DNA from: Actinomortierella ambigua
Lineage: Eukaryota; Mortierellomycota; Mortierellomycetes; Mortierellales; Mortierellaceae
Length of the DNA: 64,000 bases
NCBI GenBank assembly: GCA_016098155.1
Contig: JAAAJB010000023.1
Coordinates: 56,426-120,425 of the forward strand
Direction: 5' to 3'
Made by a program: the position numbers and the translations under genes. Shown here in pieces: positions 35,858 through 46,077 of the stretch (its first letter is position 1; the number at the start of each line of letters is the position of its first letter). The notes beneath the pieces are model-generated. The model worked only from the letters and a program-made list of their open reading frames with translations. It ran no database searches and was not told where the DNA came from.

Positions 35858-38800
35858 ATGGCTGCGACGCGATCCAAGAACAAGGTACCAATGAGTCATC
35901 GGAGTGAGTGCTTCAGGGCGTAGTAACGCGCCTCACATGCTAACTTTAAGGTTGTCAACAACTCTAGGCTATCCAATCGCCCTCAGCTCGTACGAGGTCG
36001 AAAGGAGGAAGCCATTTAGCCAGCGGTCTGCCTGTGTCTGTACCTGTAAGGCGACCGAGGGTTAAGGAAACTCGTGTATACTCCTTGCCAACGAGCCTGT
36101 CAGTGCCAGAAGAAACATCACCGCCTGACCGCTGCGTGGACAAGTCTGGGGAGACAAGACGAACTGATTCTGAGGCAGAGGCTGTACTCTCGCTACTTCA
36201 TTTGGCATCACCACTTTCATCATCAATGTGTACCGAAACTGTGATCGAACAAAGTCCAGCTCCACCCGTTGGAGTCGCTACTGAGGGTGACCCATCGGCT
36301 GAGGTGGCCAGTCAAAGGCCACAGGTCCGAATGCATAGGCGCCGAAAGGACATCCAGAGCACGAGTATTCCAGGAACCAATGGAGAAGGTAGTTTTACTT
36401 CAACTCGTCCAATCATCTAGACGTTTCCTCCGCCTTCATAGCATTAACCAATCTTATGACCCTTCACTGTCCTACTAGGTGTTCAGATGATTTTCCGATT
36501 TGGTACACAAAGAAAGCGTGCACCGATCTCAAGGAACAATATTGCAGCAACCCCAGTGGCGTCAACGTCACCTACGACCCCATCATCCCCAACGATGGAT
36601 GCCTCACCACCTGCCGAGGATGATGCACTCCTCGCCGATGCCTCTCTGGAAAATAGCGACGATGAGGATTCTCAGCTTACTCAGCCGACAAAGCGCTTCA
36701 GGCACTCCATGACACCCGATGAACTGTACATGCACATGGCATGGGACTTCATCGACAATAAAGGGGAAGGACAGAATGCGACCGGTGCTAGTAGCTCGGC
36801 ACTGGGGCATGATCGAGCGCGTGGGCAGGAGCTCGCAGCCGAGCGGGAATCCGTTTTGACCACCACTTTGAACATTACAGAGTCGACAAAGACGACCTAC
36901 ATGTCATATCTGAACATTTTTAAGGTGAGCTCTATTCACAACACTCTATCGATGTTTCACAATGCATCGTGTACAGAAGAGTCACTGATCTTTACGCGAT
37001 CCTTCATACAGCTCTTTTGTGATCTTAAATACCCTCATGAGGAGCAGAGTAGATACGAGGTGTACGATGACAAGATCACACGATTCTTTATCGACTGCTT
37101 GTTCAAGCGGACGAAAATCAAGCACTTCCATGCAGGGAAGCACTATGTCAACGAGCCTCTTTTCCTGAACGAGGGCGCAGTTCCAGATGGAACACCGCTT
37201 CTCAACGAACAGACAGAGTCCACTAGAACGGGCAAGAAGAGGGCGAGAACAGTGCGCACGGTTGATCTCGCAGCGTGTACGTGATGACGTGGGTTTCATT
37301 TGGTATCGATTGGCATTACCTGCCTCCAGCTCATATTAACCTAACAGCCTTTATTCTTCATGCTAGTGCTCAGGGATGTGATGGAGGACAAGCAAGGACG
37401 CAAAGCTTTGGAGGTTCCATGTGGCAAAACTACGATGGAGCAAGCGCTGAAGGCGATCATTAAACTATATGAGATTCAACAAAAACGCCGCGGCAACCCT
37501 AATGCGGCCACATTAAAGGTCGTGGATAATCTCCGGGGAATGATCGACCAGCACCACCAACAGCTCATTACCGGGTCGTACCCTGATTCGAACAATACAG
37601 TTTTCAGCTCTACCTTCTCCCTCTCATACAACACAAGGCAACATATCCAGCTGCTTGTTGACGCATGGGAGAACCTTGAGGGCACGTCGATGCTGATAAC
37701 ACTACGTGATTATCTGGGATTGTCCATTCGGCACAGTATGATGCTCCACGATGAGGACCTCCGGCACGCGTTACTGGCCAATGTCTGCATGACAACCACA
37801 CACAACAAGCAGGGTGGAACTCAGATTGTGCATGCATTGACACTTGCGATGAACCAGAGCAAGACTAACAAAGACGGAAACGTGCAGCTCGGCGTGGCTC
37901 TTCGCCACATCGATGTCCGTCGATGTAGCGTCGGCGCACTTGCGTTTTACCTTTACGAGCGATGGAAGGTATGTCTCGTGACTCCTTATTTGATGTAATG
38001 GTTTCCAAGAGGTACAGCGGCTCTAACTCAAGGCGCTAATACACCCCTTTTTTTTTAGCATCCCAGAGATGTTCCAAAGTTTATGGACCCCGACTTCAAC
38101 AAGCTTGCCCTGGTGCACTCAGAATCTGACCCTAGCCGGCCTATCTCATACCAAGTTCCCGGTGAGAAGGTCAAAGAAGCATACCTGCAGCAAGGAGTGA
38201 ATCTCAGCAACGTCGCGCATGGAGGCCGGCATAGCGGGGCTTTGGAAGCTCAGAAAATGGGCGTTCAATCACTTCACATCCAAGCGGCGGGACGTTGGAT
38301 TGCAGGCTTTGGATGGATGCACCAGAAACATTTCGACACTTACCCAGTTGACTGTGCCTTTGCGCTTTCGGGATTCATGAACCATCCTTTCCACCTCCGG
38401 CGATGCGAGGCGCATCCTAGCAACGAGCTCCAGAAGCAGATCTTTCCGTTCGTCGAGGAGGCACTGTTTAGCGAGGGGTCAGCTGAGCGCCAAGAATGGA
38501 TTAAGCTATGCGAGGCTGCCATGGAAGAGAGGCTGTGCGAGACCAAGCAGCCGCACCACACCATCAAAATTCCGCCTTGGAGGGATTTGGATGATGTGAC
38601 GACTGGAGTAGAGAACAGCATGAGTCGATTCTCCCAACAGCAACACTTTCTACTGATGCTCGTTTGCATGAGACGTGTCATCTTGCAGGACGCGGCGGAA
38701 TACCTTTGTCGGTATGATGATCTGAGCAATCCTGCCCTGCAAAACGACATTTTCTTGACCCCAGCCTTTAAAGCCTTCCAAGAAGACGTCCGTGTATGTT

Positions 38801-39810
38801 TGGGCCGAACAGAGCCAGTGGAGATTCAGAGCTGGTCGCCGGAGAGTATTCAGGCATTCAAGCATACGGAGGAGTCGTTGTATAGTCTCAGTCAGGAAGT
38901 TCAACAAGCCCGCAAAGAGCACAGCGCCGCATTGACGTCCTTTCCAATTGAGCATCAGCAGCTGAGACAGCTAGTCGAGGAGAACCACAAATTCTCCGAG
39001 CAAAGGATGGAGCAACTGTTCAAGCAGATGGAGCATCTCAGTCATGAGGTTCGAGAACAGAGTGCGCATTTGGCGAGCATGCAGGACGAACTTCAAAGAA
39101 TGAAGACCATCACGGCCGCCATATTGCTATCTGGGAATATTTCAGATCTGCCCTCAGAACCACCGTCGGCGGCGGATGCAAATCATGCCGTTTCCAGCGA
39201 GTTGGCGGACAACTGGAGTAGGCGCCTGGCGGCACTACAGATGCCTCATCGACCTACCGTTCCTGGATGGATCCTGGAGGCATTGTCGCCGCCACATTCA
39301 CTTGGATCCGGATCTTCGTCTACAGTCCCCATCGGTCGTGCAAGTGTCCCACGTCCCATCCAACCCAAGCCCCCGCAGATCCAGCGGATTCGGCTGGCCC
39401 AGCAGACACCTCAAGATACACCTCAAGATACACCTCAGGATACACCTCAGGATACACCTCAGGATACACCTCAAGATACAGCAGTACGGACGACAAGGCC
39501 GACAATCCCTTTGAAGCAACGAATCCGACGGATCAAGAAGGGCACTGTCACTGTCTTGGATGTTTGGGAGGAGCACCATGCCCTTTTTGAAGAATATGGG
39601 GACGAAGCTAAGGGATCCAAGACGTTGCGCAATAGAGCAGTGATTGTGAAGGAGATTCAACGCATCGTAGGCTATGAGCGCGAGGATGACGAAGAAGCCA
39701 TCCAGAATGCCATACAGCAGATACAGGGTATTATTGATAGGCAGGAGGGGGGAGTGCGAAGTGTTCATGAGCTGACAGACTACTTGAGAAAGCGTAAAAG
39801 GGGAGAATAA
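35858..39810 (+). mobile_element. Crypton transposon: intact tyrosine recombinase gene, 1170 aa
   Basis: Six exons: 35858-35884, 35968-36388, 36479-36924, 37012-37276, 37367-37968 and 38059-39810; the frame is open throughout. Cryptons move with a tyrosine recombinase and have no terminal inverted repeats. The catalytic set is visible: a candidate first Arg at about 508 (LGLSIRHSMMLHDEDL), HxxR at 641-644 (VAHGGRHSG), GRW about 20 residues later, and the nucleophile Tyr at about 682 (HFDTYPVD). A coiled coil (about 860-950) follows, then six TPQD repeats. The last 110 residues resemble the GCR1_C DNA-binding domain usual in fungal Cryptons (TVLDVWEEHHALFEEYG). The N-terminal 290 residues are disordered. 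The element ends cannot be set from one copy. No inactivating lesion is seen, so it may be young or under selection. Confidence 0.88.
39406..39477 (+). repeat. Six 12-nt tandem repeats coding Thr-Pro-Gln-Asp
   Basis: Six copies of ACACCTCA(A/G)GAT in frame inside the Crypton gene, between the coiled coil and the GCR1_C-like domain. Units differ only at the A/G position. The array is a length-variable linker. Confidence 0.9.
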
Positions 39811-39852
39811 ACAAGGGGGGAGGGTGCTTGGGAGAACAATCATCCATCTGTG

Positions 39853-40041
39853 CCTTCCTTTCGTGGTTGATTTTGACTTTAACTCGCACGTCTAAAATCA
39901 CAAAATTTCAGCCAATAGCTGACGTCCTTTCTTACTTTAACTCGCAGCGGAGTCCTTGGACTTGACTCGCCAACAAGATTTTAGCCACCTTCCTTTCTTG
40001 GTTGACTTAAACTTGACTTGCAGGTCGAGTCAAGTCCAAGG
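39853..40041. repeat. Imperfect direct repeats plus a 16-bp perfect inverted repeat 3' of the Crypton
   Basis: Two imperfect copies of a segment of about 38 nt (starting CCTTCCTTTC, ending ACTCGCACG or ACTTGCAGG) lie at 39853-39890 and 39988-40024. A shorter related piece (CCTTTCTTACTTTAACTCGC) starts at about 39926. A perfect 16-bp inverted repeat, CCTTGGACTTGACTCG at 39954-39969 and its complement at 40026-40041, is spaced by 56 nt. The block sits between the Crypton stop and the ATG of the next gene. It may be recombinase-binding or end sequence of the Crypton, an end of a second element, or a hairpin. Confidence 0.6.
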
Positions 40042-40104
40042 TCAACTTTTTTTGAGAGCCTTTCCAAAACGGAGCAACCTTTCATTTTTTACACCTCTCT
40101 CATA

Positions 40105-41826
40105 ATGGATACCAACACGAATAAAAGTCCCATTCCTCCGCCTTCTGTCCTGTCCCCTCTATCCTCTCCCTCCTCAACCCACCAGGGAAACGACCCTAAC
40201 CAGCAACAGCAACAGAATGGGTCTCAGCAGACCGTTCATGCACGACGGGGTTCGCATTACCAGAACATTGCATTTGTTCAAGGTTACATCCCACCATACC
40301 AGCCACTTTCCTATCCACTACTCTCTAACCAGCAGTCCTCATTTCTGCAACCTGAACCCCCAACGGAAGAGCGAGGCACTCTACCCTCGCCCACCAACAC
40401 ATCTACTTTCTTCAATGCTGGTCTACCTCTCCGTGGCAGTCCGACTCAGCAAGCCGTAGACACGCCTCCTATTCCATCCCCTTCAGTCGCTCTCCCACTC
40501 AGTCCCTTTGGTGTCCATACCGGTGCCTTGCCACCTACTTTATCCAACAAACGCAAGAGGACTGCCACTCCTTCGACAACCGACACACAGCCCGAAGCGA
40601 AGAAGCGAGCCTCTTCGAAGCCCCTAGCTGAGGAGACTGCCTTTGAGGAGGGATCGGAAAGAGAGGCATGGCTTGTCGGGCGGATTCAAGACCCTGACAT
40701 CTACCTTCCGCTGCAAGCAAACAAAGCGGACAAGATCAGGGAGAAGTACAAGCCCAAGACTGCCATCTACCGGTTGTTGGCCGACGAGTTCAACGGCCAA
40801 CAATTTCCCCTACCAGCAGCTGGCAAAGGTTTCTTCACCATTGCTGGGAACGGTCGGGGTGTCAAATCCAAGATCGCTCGACTACACGAGGGGTTCCTTC
40901 GTGCGAACAAAGAGAGGCACTCAACTGGGTTTGGCGCTCTAAACTCGGATGGATGGAAGTCGATGTTAGTTGATATCTTTAAATACTTCTTCGAACTAGA
41001 CAACGTCTGGGGCAGCAAGTGGATCAATGGCGCTCCTCGCCTTACGGAAAATGTTGTCGATGCTGCCAACAACTTGAACATGAACGTATCGCGTGTACGC
41101 AAGGATGATGGCGAGGACGATGTTGACGGGAGTGACGAAGCCGGGGACATCAGCGGTGATGAGGGCCATAAGGCGAGCCAACCCTTCGAGACATCACTGG
41201 TGACTGAAGAGGATGGTGAGGAGGTGGAACGTTTGATTAGACGCCGCCGAGGTCAGCCAGTTACCTCGGCTACGCTTTTGCCATCACTCTCAACAACATC
41301 ATCTCGAGCGAGATCAATGCGGCCTAGACGAAGCACCCCATCTCGTAACTCGCATGCCCCATATGTCCAACCGTCCGGCATAGCGACAGAGTCCACAGTG
41401 CGGTTCAGACAAGGACAAAAACAGGAATTGCTGCAGAAATTGGATCGAATTACCGACGCATCTCGCAACATTTCTGAAAACAACGTCAAGATTAAGGAGA
41501 TCGAACTCGAGCAATGGCGTGAGGAGGCTAATCTGAGGTGGGCGGAAATGGATAGCAGAAATCACGACGCAGAAATCAGGATGCTAGAAGCCGCGGCGAG
41601 GAAGAAGGAAGCGGAGGCGAGGATGAAGGAAGCGGAGGCGAGGATGAAGGAAGCGGAGGCGAGGATGAAGGAGGCGGAGGCGAGGAAGATAGAGATGGAG
41701 GTGAAAAAGGCCGAAATGGAGCACGAGAGGAGGATCCTAGAGTTGCGAATAGAGTTGACAACGGTGACCAAACCCATTTCTCGTTCACCATTCCCTGGAA
41801 GGCAGGTCATACCGGCACATACATAG
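40105..41826 (+). CDS. Unrecognised protein, 573 aa, conserved-looking core plus coiled coil with heptapeptide repeats
   Basis: One exon, start ATG 40105. The frame runs on upstream to 40018 but without an ATG. Residues 1-175 are Pro/Ser/Gln-rich with a basic patch (NKRKRT...AKKRASS) that could be a nuclear signal. Residues about 185-320 look globular (REAWLVGRIQDPDIYLPLQA, IREKYKPKTAIYRLLADEFN, NGRGVKSKIARLHEGFLRAN, WGSKWINGAPRLTENVVDAA), with the Trp spacing of a Myb/SANT-like DNA-binding region. An acidic stretch and an RRRR site follow. Residues about 440-560 form a charged coiled coil with four KEAEAR(M/K) units. The lack of introns, the position directly after the Crypton and the repeats suggest a mobile-element or transposon-derived gene, but I cannot name a family. 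Confidence 0.65.
   Translation: MDTNTNKSPIPPPSVLSPLSSPSSTHQGNDPNQQQQQNGSQQTVHARRGSHYQNIAFVQGYIPPYQPLSYPLLSNQQSSFLQPEPPTEERGTLPSPTNTSTFFNAGLPLRGSPTQQAVDTPPIPSPSVALPLSPFGVHTGALPPTLSNKRKRTATPSTTDTQPEAKKRASSKPLAEETAFEEGSEREAWLVGRIQDPDIYLPLQANKADKIREKYKPKTAIYRLLADEFNGQQFPLPAAGKGFFTIAGNGRGVKSKIARLHEGFLRANKERHSTGFGALNSDGWKSMLVDIFKYFFELDNVWGSKWINGAPRLTENVVDAANNLNMNVSRVRKDDGEDDVDGSDEAGDISGDEGHKASQPFETSLVTEEDGEEVERLIRRRRGQPVTSATLLPSLSTTSSRARSMRPRRSTPSRNSHAPYVQPSGIATESTVRFRQGQKQELLQKLDRITDASRNISENNVKIKEIELEQWREEANLRWAEMDSRNHDAEIRMLEAAARKKEAEARMKEAEARMKEAEARMKEAEARKIEMEVKKAEMEHERRILELRIELTTVTKPISRSPFPGRQVIPAHT
41605..41688 (+). repeat. Four 21-nt tandem repeats coding KEAEAR(M/K)
   Basis: Four in-frame near-identical 21-nt units (AAGGAAGCGGAGGCGAGGATG type) extend the coiled coil of the upstream-starting gene. 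The near identity at DNA level points to recent expansion. Confidence 0.9.
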
Positions 41827-41937
41827 CATATATTTCGATTTGGCTCATTATTTTATCTCTCTTTCTCTGACCAAGAGGTCTCATACTTTGTCCTCTCAGA
41901 GGACATTTCAAATTCTCGCCACGGGTAGTCATAATAG

Positions 41938-42225
41938 TCATCTCCTTCTGCCTCCGCAACATCTCCATACTCCTCCTCTTGTAACTCCCGCAACCCTTCG
42001 CACCTCTTCAAGTGGATTGAGCCCTCGGGTTCGGACTGTGGTATTGCCAACGTGAACCTGCCTTCGTCGGGTGCCGAGATTGGCTGTGCCTTCGGTGGCG
42101 AGAGGGAGACTGGTGGTGGACGCGAGTCGGGCTCCGACTCGTGGAACCAGTACATGGGTCGCAGCACCTGTGTTATCAACTACACGGGTGAGCTGCCTTT
42201 GGCCCAGGGCATCAAGTTTAAGTAG
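41938..42225 (+). pseudogene. Orphan C-terminal fragment of ALDH7A1 (antiquitin, aminoadipate-semialdehyde dehydrogenase)
   Basis: The frame ends at TAG 42223-42225. Its last 75 or so codons match the C-terminus of antiquitin: [20 protein letters not shown], then [38 protein letters not shown] and an end [12 protein letters not shown]. This is the segment after the active site; ALDH7A1 is about 510-540 residues, so more than 80 percent is missing, including the catalytic Cys and Glu. Just upstream the match decays (SSSCNSRNP where antiquitin has a GLSSSIFT-type sequence) and stops near 41960. The frame has no ATG at its start, and a TAG precedes it. Codon use is biased like highly expressed genes here, so it was once functional. 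It may have been cut by insertion of the neighbouring mobile DNA, be a leftover duplicate, or reflect misassembly. Confidence 0.75.
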
Positions 42226-42967
42226 AAAAAAAAACAAATCCTCCTCCCCCCCTCCTCTTCCTCAGCACACACACATATATATAACATGCATTTGTACGCA
42301 TTCCTTTCCTCAATGTACATAGAAGTTTCAATGAAAAATTGATGTTCAATTTTGAACCATATCAGTCTGTTGTGTTTGTAAGGAAGCAGAGCCGAGCTAC
42401 GTTGCTGGGAAAGTACAACATTGCGCTGGCTTCTTCCCAAGCCTTCGACCGGGTCAGGGGGACCCTGAAGCAGAAATGCTGAAGGGAACCGCTGTGTCGA
42501 GCCTTCCGGGTCTGCCGGCTCCCTGCCCTTTCCACTGAGGGGAGCACGCTGCCGGACACCGGGCAGTGTGAGACGCCATGAACACAGCCTCCACGTGGCG
42601 CGTCTTGGGAGGGTCCCATTCGGGACTCTGTTGATGGTGTTCACCTTTTGGCCAGTGCTGTTTGGTCATTCCCTTTTGGCCAGTGTAGTTTGGCACAGTT
42701 CCTCAAAAATGACAAAGGTGTCCACAAGATTGGTACCATCTATGTAGCTGGCGGTAGTTGACGATAACATGTGGGTAGAAGTTCAAACGTTTTGTGTAAT
42801 TGTTCAGTCTCATGAAAGTCAGGAAAGGTGATAATAATGACAGCTACTATAATATCTGACAGGGAATGAGGAACATGGTGGGTACATTGAAGGAAAATGA
42901 AAGGAGAGATGAAATGATACAAATGTCGTCGCAAAAATTAAAAAAGAAAGACATGAAAACATCATAA
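42226..42967. other. Intergenic with a GC-rich island
   Basis: From about 42380 to 42640 the sequence is clearly more GC-rich than its AT-rich flanks but has no frame with domain character; the longest minus frame (about 42454-42696) is of odd composition. A 28-nt tandem duplication follows at 42644-42693. The function is unknown. Confidence 0.4.
42644..42693. repeat. Tandem duplication, period 28 nt
   Basis: CCTTTTGGCCAGTG(C/T)(T/A)GTTTGG occurs twice, at 42644-42665 and 42672-42693, with two mismatches. Confidence 0.7.
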
Positions 42968-45348
42968 TCATGATCGAGTCGTAGCAACAGAGTCTGCCTG
43001 AAGCTGCTGCTGGGTGACCTTTTGGTCATGACGCTTGTACAGACTCCACACAACAACCCAGACTAGGATGGACAAGCCCGCCGACAGGGAGGCGATCCAG
43101 AAGACGAATGCGGGCATGGTCCCAGACGTCCGCGAGAAGATCCAACCATACACCAATGCCGAGATGGTCAAGGTGATAGTGTCGATAACGCAACTACCGC
43201 CAAGGACTTTGCCCACTTGGTGAGGAGGTGCGTACATTGTCAAAAGCGAGCCATAGTTGGTGAGACCAGCCTGACCAGCCGATCGAATGAAGCCAGCTAA
43301 GAGAAATTATGAGAGAGAGTGTGTGTATGGAGGAAGAACGAGTCAATAAACATCATGATTTCCTATTGTCAACACTAATGTCACCATTGCCATCTGTGTT
43401 TGACATAAAAAATACTTACAGACAAAAACAGTCGACTCGCGCTCATAGAGTGGAATGATGATAGACGAGACAAAGAAGAGGACGCTTGAGACACCAAACA
43501 GGTGGACCTCAAGCCAAGTAGTCTGTCGCGTTGTCTCCAGTTTGCCCTGCGGAGGAGCACTGTCCAGTCGACCCTCCCGTTCCGCTGCGAGCAGGCCCGC
43601 AGTCTCGAGCACCGTTTCTTCCTCTGCCATCAACGAATCAGTAAAGTCACCACCTCGAGGAGCTCTTGGTGTCTTGCGGGCGCTGTCCAGGACGGCCTCT
43701 GCATGAGCATTGCGTTCCTCGGCAGGGTGGGTAGGCTCGTCTGCCGATGGCGCCGTGGTTTTCTTGGCTACGTCATTGCCTTCCTCCTCCTTTTTGAAGA
43801 ATAGCTTCTTGTAACACCACTGCGTGAATGGGTAGAGGACCATGAAGACGAAGAAGGACGACAAGCCGATGAACGTATAATAGTACCCATCTTCCAGATG
43901 CTTCCAGTGGAAGCGGACATTGGTGTAAGGGATAAAGATATCGGCGATACCAAAGAACACAAACTGCTGCAGCTCCGAGATGGTGATCAACAGAATCAAG
44001 GTGTACTTGTGCGGCATCGGCACCACGTCGCCCGTAGTGTCGATCCGGCCAGGAACAAAAATCAAGATGGGCGTAAACACATTCTTGAGGTACCGACCCA
44101 GCTTGCTGAGCCATGACCGTCCCTGTGGCAGCTTGGCCTCCTCCAGGACCGCCTGCTCGTACTCGAGGTTCGCCCGTCGCTTGGCCTCTGCTGGGAGCGA
44201 CTCTGGGATGATGTACACATACGCGAGCAAAACTGTCAACACCACCACCGTCACCTCCAGTGCCGCCGTGTAACGTCCACCTGCGTGCTCAATCACATAC
44301 GCGCCTAGCGTTGGGCCGATGATCATGCCGATCGAGAGAAGCACCATCATGTAGCCGAGGATTAGACTACGCCCATCGCGCGATGTCGTGTCCGCTAATT
44401 GTTGACAACGAAAAAAAAAGGGGAGTGAGCGATAAGATAATCAAGGGGGGATGGTAGGCATCAAGGGAGGAGCCGTAGCAATCTCGTACCTGCATATGAC
44501 TGCAGCGAGGGATCAAGGAGGGTACTTCCGCCTGTGGCACCCTGGACGAAGGCTTCGATGTACAACAGCTTGGAGCCATATTTATTGTGCGCGCTGGACG
44601 AGTAGAGGATGACAAGCTGAGTGAAGATGGCCGGGAGCAGCATTGCCCAGATGAGTGACTTGCGACCATATCGATCCAAAAGACCTGTCCAGTATCCAAC
44701 AGTCAGCAAAGCTGAGGGCGCAAAAAGAAGAAGAAAGTGAGAACTTTGTTTTTTGGTCCTCGAGGCAGTGCGCAGAACTACTAATGCATTTCCCACACTT
44801 GGAAAGGTGAATGAACGAACGAATGAGCGAATGAATGCTCAACCACACGTTCTGCAAACCCCCTTCCCCTTTTTTTCCCCTCTGAACCACTAACCTGTGA
44901 CATTTTTCAGCGCTCTGAGTTTGCTGAACAGAATTGCGCCGAGTGCCTGAATGTGAGGTGCATCGCATGGGTTCTCGTATTGGGTTGAATTGTCACCAGC
45001 ATGGAAACCGAATGACGGATCGCCGCCATTGAGAGAGCTCGACGAGGTTGAGAGAAGACCAGGGTGGTGGCCAGCTTGGCCGTGCTCGTCAAAGTATTCT
45101 TTGCAGACGATCTGAAGAATGGCCTGTTCTGCCGGAGAGGCTGCCACACCTATCACAAGCGAGATCAGAAGGATAAGAGGGACCAACCAGAAAATGCTTG
45201 GTCGCCGGTACCAGGGGATCAGCTTCAGCGCTGCCAACCGTGTCGCCTCGTCCTGAAGGAGGAACTCGTCGTTTGGTGTGTCAGGGGAGGAGGGCAGGAG
45301 GCGGGTGGTCTCCGTCGGGTTGGAGGGGAGTGGGTCGTGGTTCGCCAT
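42968..45348 (-). CDS. Major facilitator superfamily transporter, paralogue 1
   Basis: Four exons: 44895-45348, 44490-44711, 43420-44394 and 42968-43296, all junctions phase 1; 659 aa. The N-terminus has a dileucine-like ETTRLLPSS, typical of vacuolar or endosomal sorting, before helix 1. The MFS loop 2-3 signature is GYWTGLLDRYGRKSLIWAML. The order is helix 1, a long exofacial loop (about 60 residues with one N-glycosylation site), helices 2-6, a central cytosolic loop, helices 7-8, a large charged loop (about 390-490), then helices 9-12. The layout resembles fungal relatives of tetracycline-resistance-type and Hippocampus-abundant-transcript MFS proteins; the substrate is unknown. It shares two intron positions with the paralogue at 46078-48558. 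I expect twelve helices but did not run a predictor. Confidence 0.85.
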
Positions 45349-46077
45349 CGCGTGATGATGTCGGTCAACGACTGAAAGTGTTTTTTTATTTTCGCGTACT
45401 CAAGGAGGAGGATAAGAAAGAGAGAAAGATCGGGGAAGATGCTTGTGTGTGTGGCGTGTGTCAGGAGGATGCGGACCTGCAGATGAGAGTATTGCAGAGT
45501 TCGAAATAAGAATGCAGAGAAAAGAGGAGATGAGGGTCGAATCTTAAATAGAGTCAAGATAGTGAGCGAATGCTAGTAAGTCAGCATCACAAAATGATAA
45601 AAATGTCGGCAGATGCCAAGGGGACAAGGGACTTGGAAGCGATAACGAGTGCAAAAAACGGACAAATGTATTTAGAAGAGTAGCAATATATACACGCGGA
45701 ACTGTCAGCAGGCAAATACTTTCTCGCAAGCCCAGTAGCACTCGAATGATCGGTAATGTGCGCAACCGAACCCATGTTTGCCTTCAGGTTGGAGGGGTGT
45801 TTGAAATCAATTAAGTTTGAGCAGGTCTTGGCGAGCATGTTCCCTTCCACAATTGGAAAGGAAGACTGGCAGTGTGCAACCAAACCACCCTAAATAGATA
45901 GTTGCGCCACCGACCACCCCTCACATGCGGCATAGGCGGGGATTTCTCAGCAAACGGTTTGATACCTCGTAAAAGAGAGAGAGAGAGAGAATGTGTGTGT
46001 GTGCAGCAGTGCATGAAAGAGAACAAGAGAGAGAAAGATGCAGACAGGCAGAGAGAATGGGTATCATGCTATTACAG
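45349..46077. other. Intergenic between the tandem MFS genes
   Basis: Promoter of paralogue 1 and 3' UTR of paralogue 2. GAGAGAGA and TGTGTGTG microsatellites lie at about 45974-46000. No gene seen. Confidence 0.45.

Noticed and set aside
39406..39477. Regular repeats that might suggest a CRISPR-like array
   Set aside because: The 12-nt units are contiguous with no spacers and are in frame, coding a peptide linker.
40018..40104. N-terminal extension of the 573-aa gene
   Set aside because: The frame is open but has no ATG, and it overlaps the inverted-repeat block.
42454..42696. 80-codon minus-strand frame in the GC-rich island
   Set aside because: No ATG context, domain or bias resembling other genes here; the frame is explained by high GC content.
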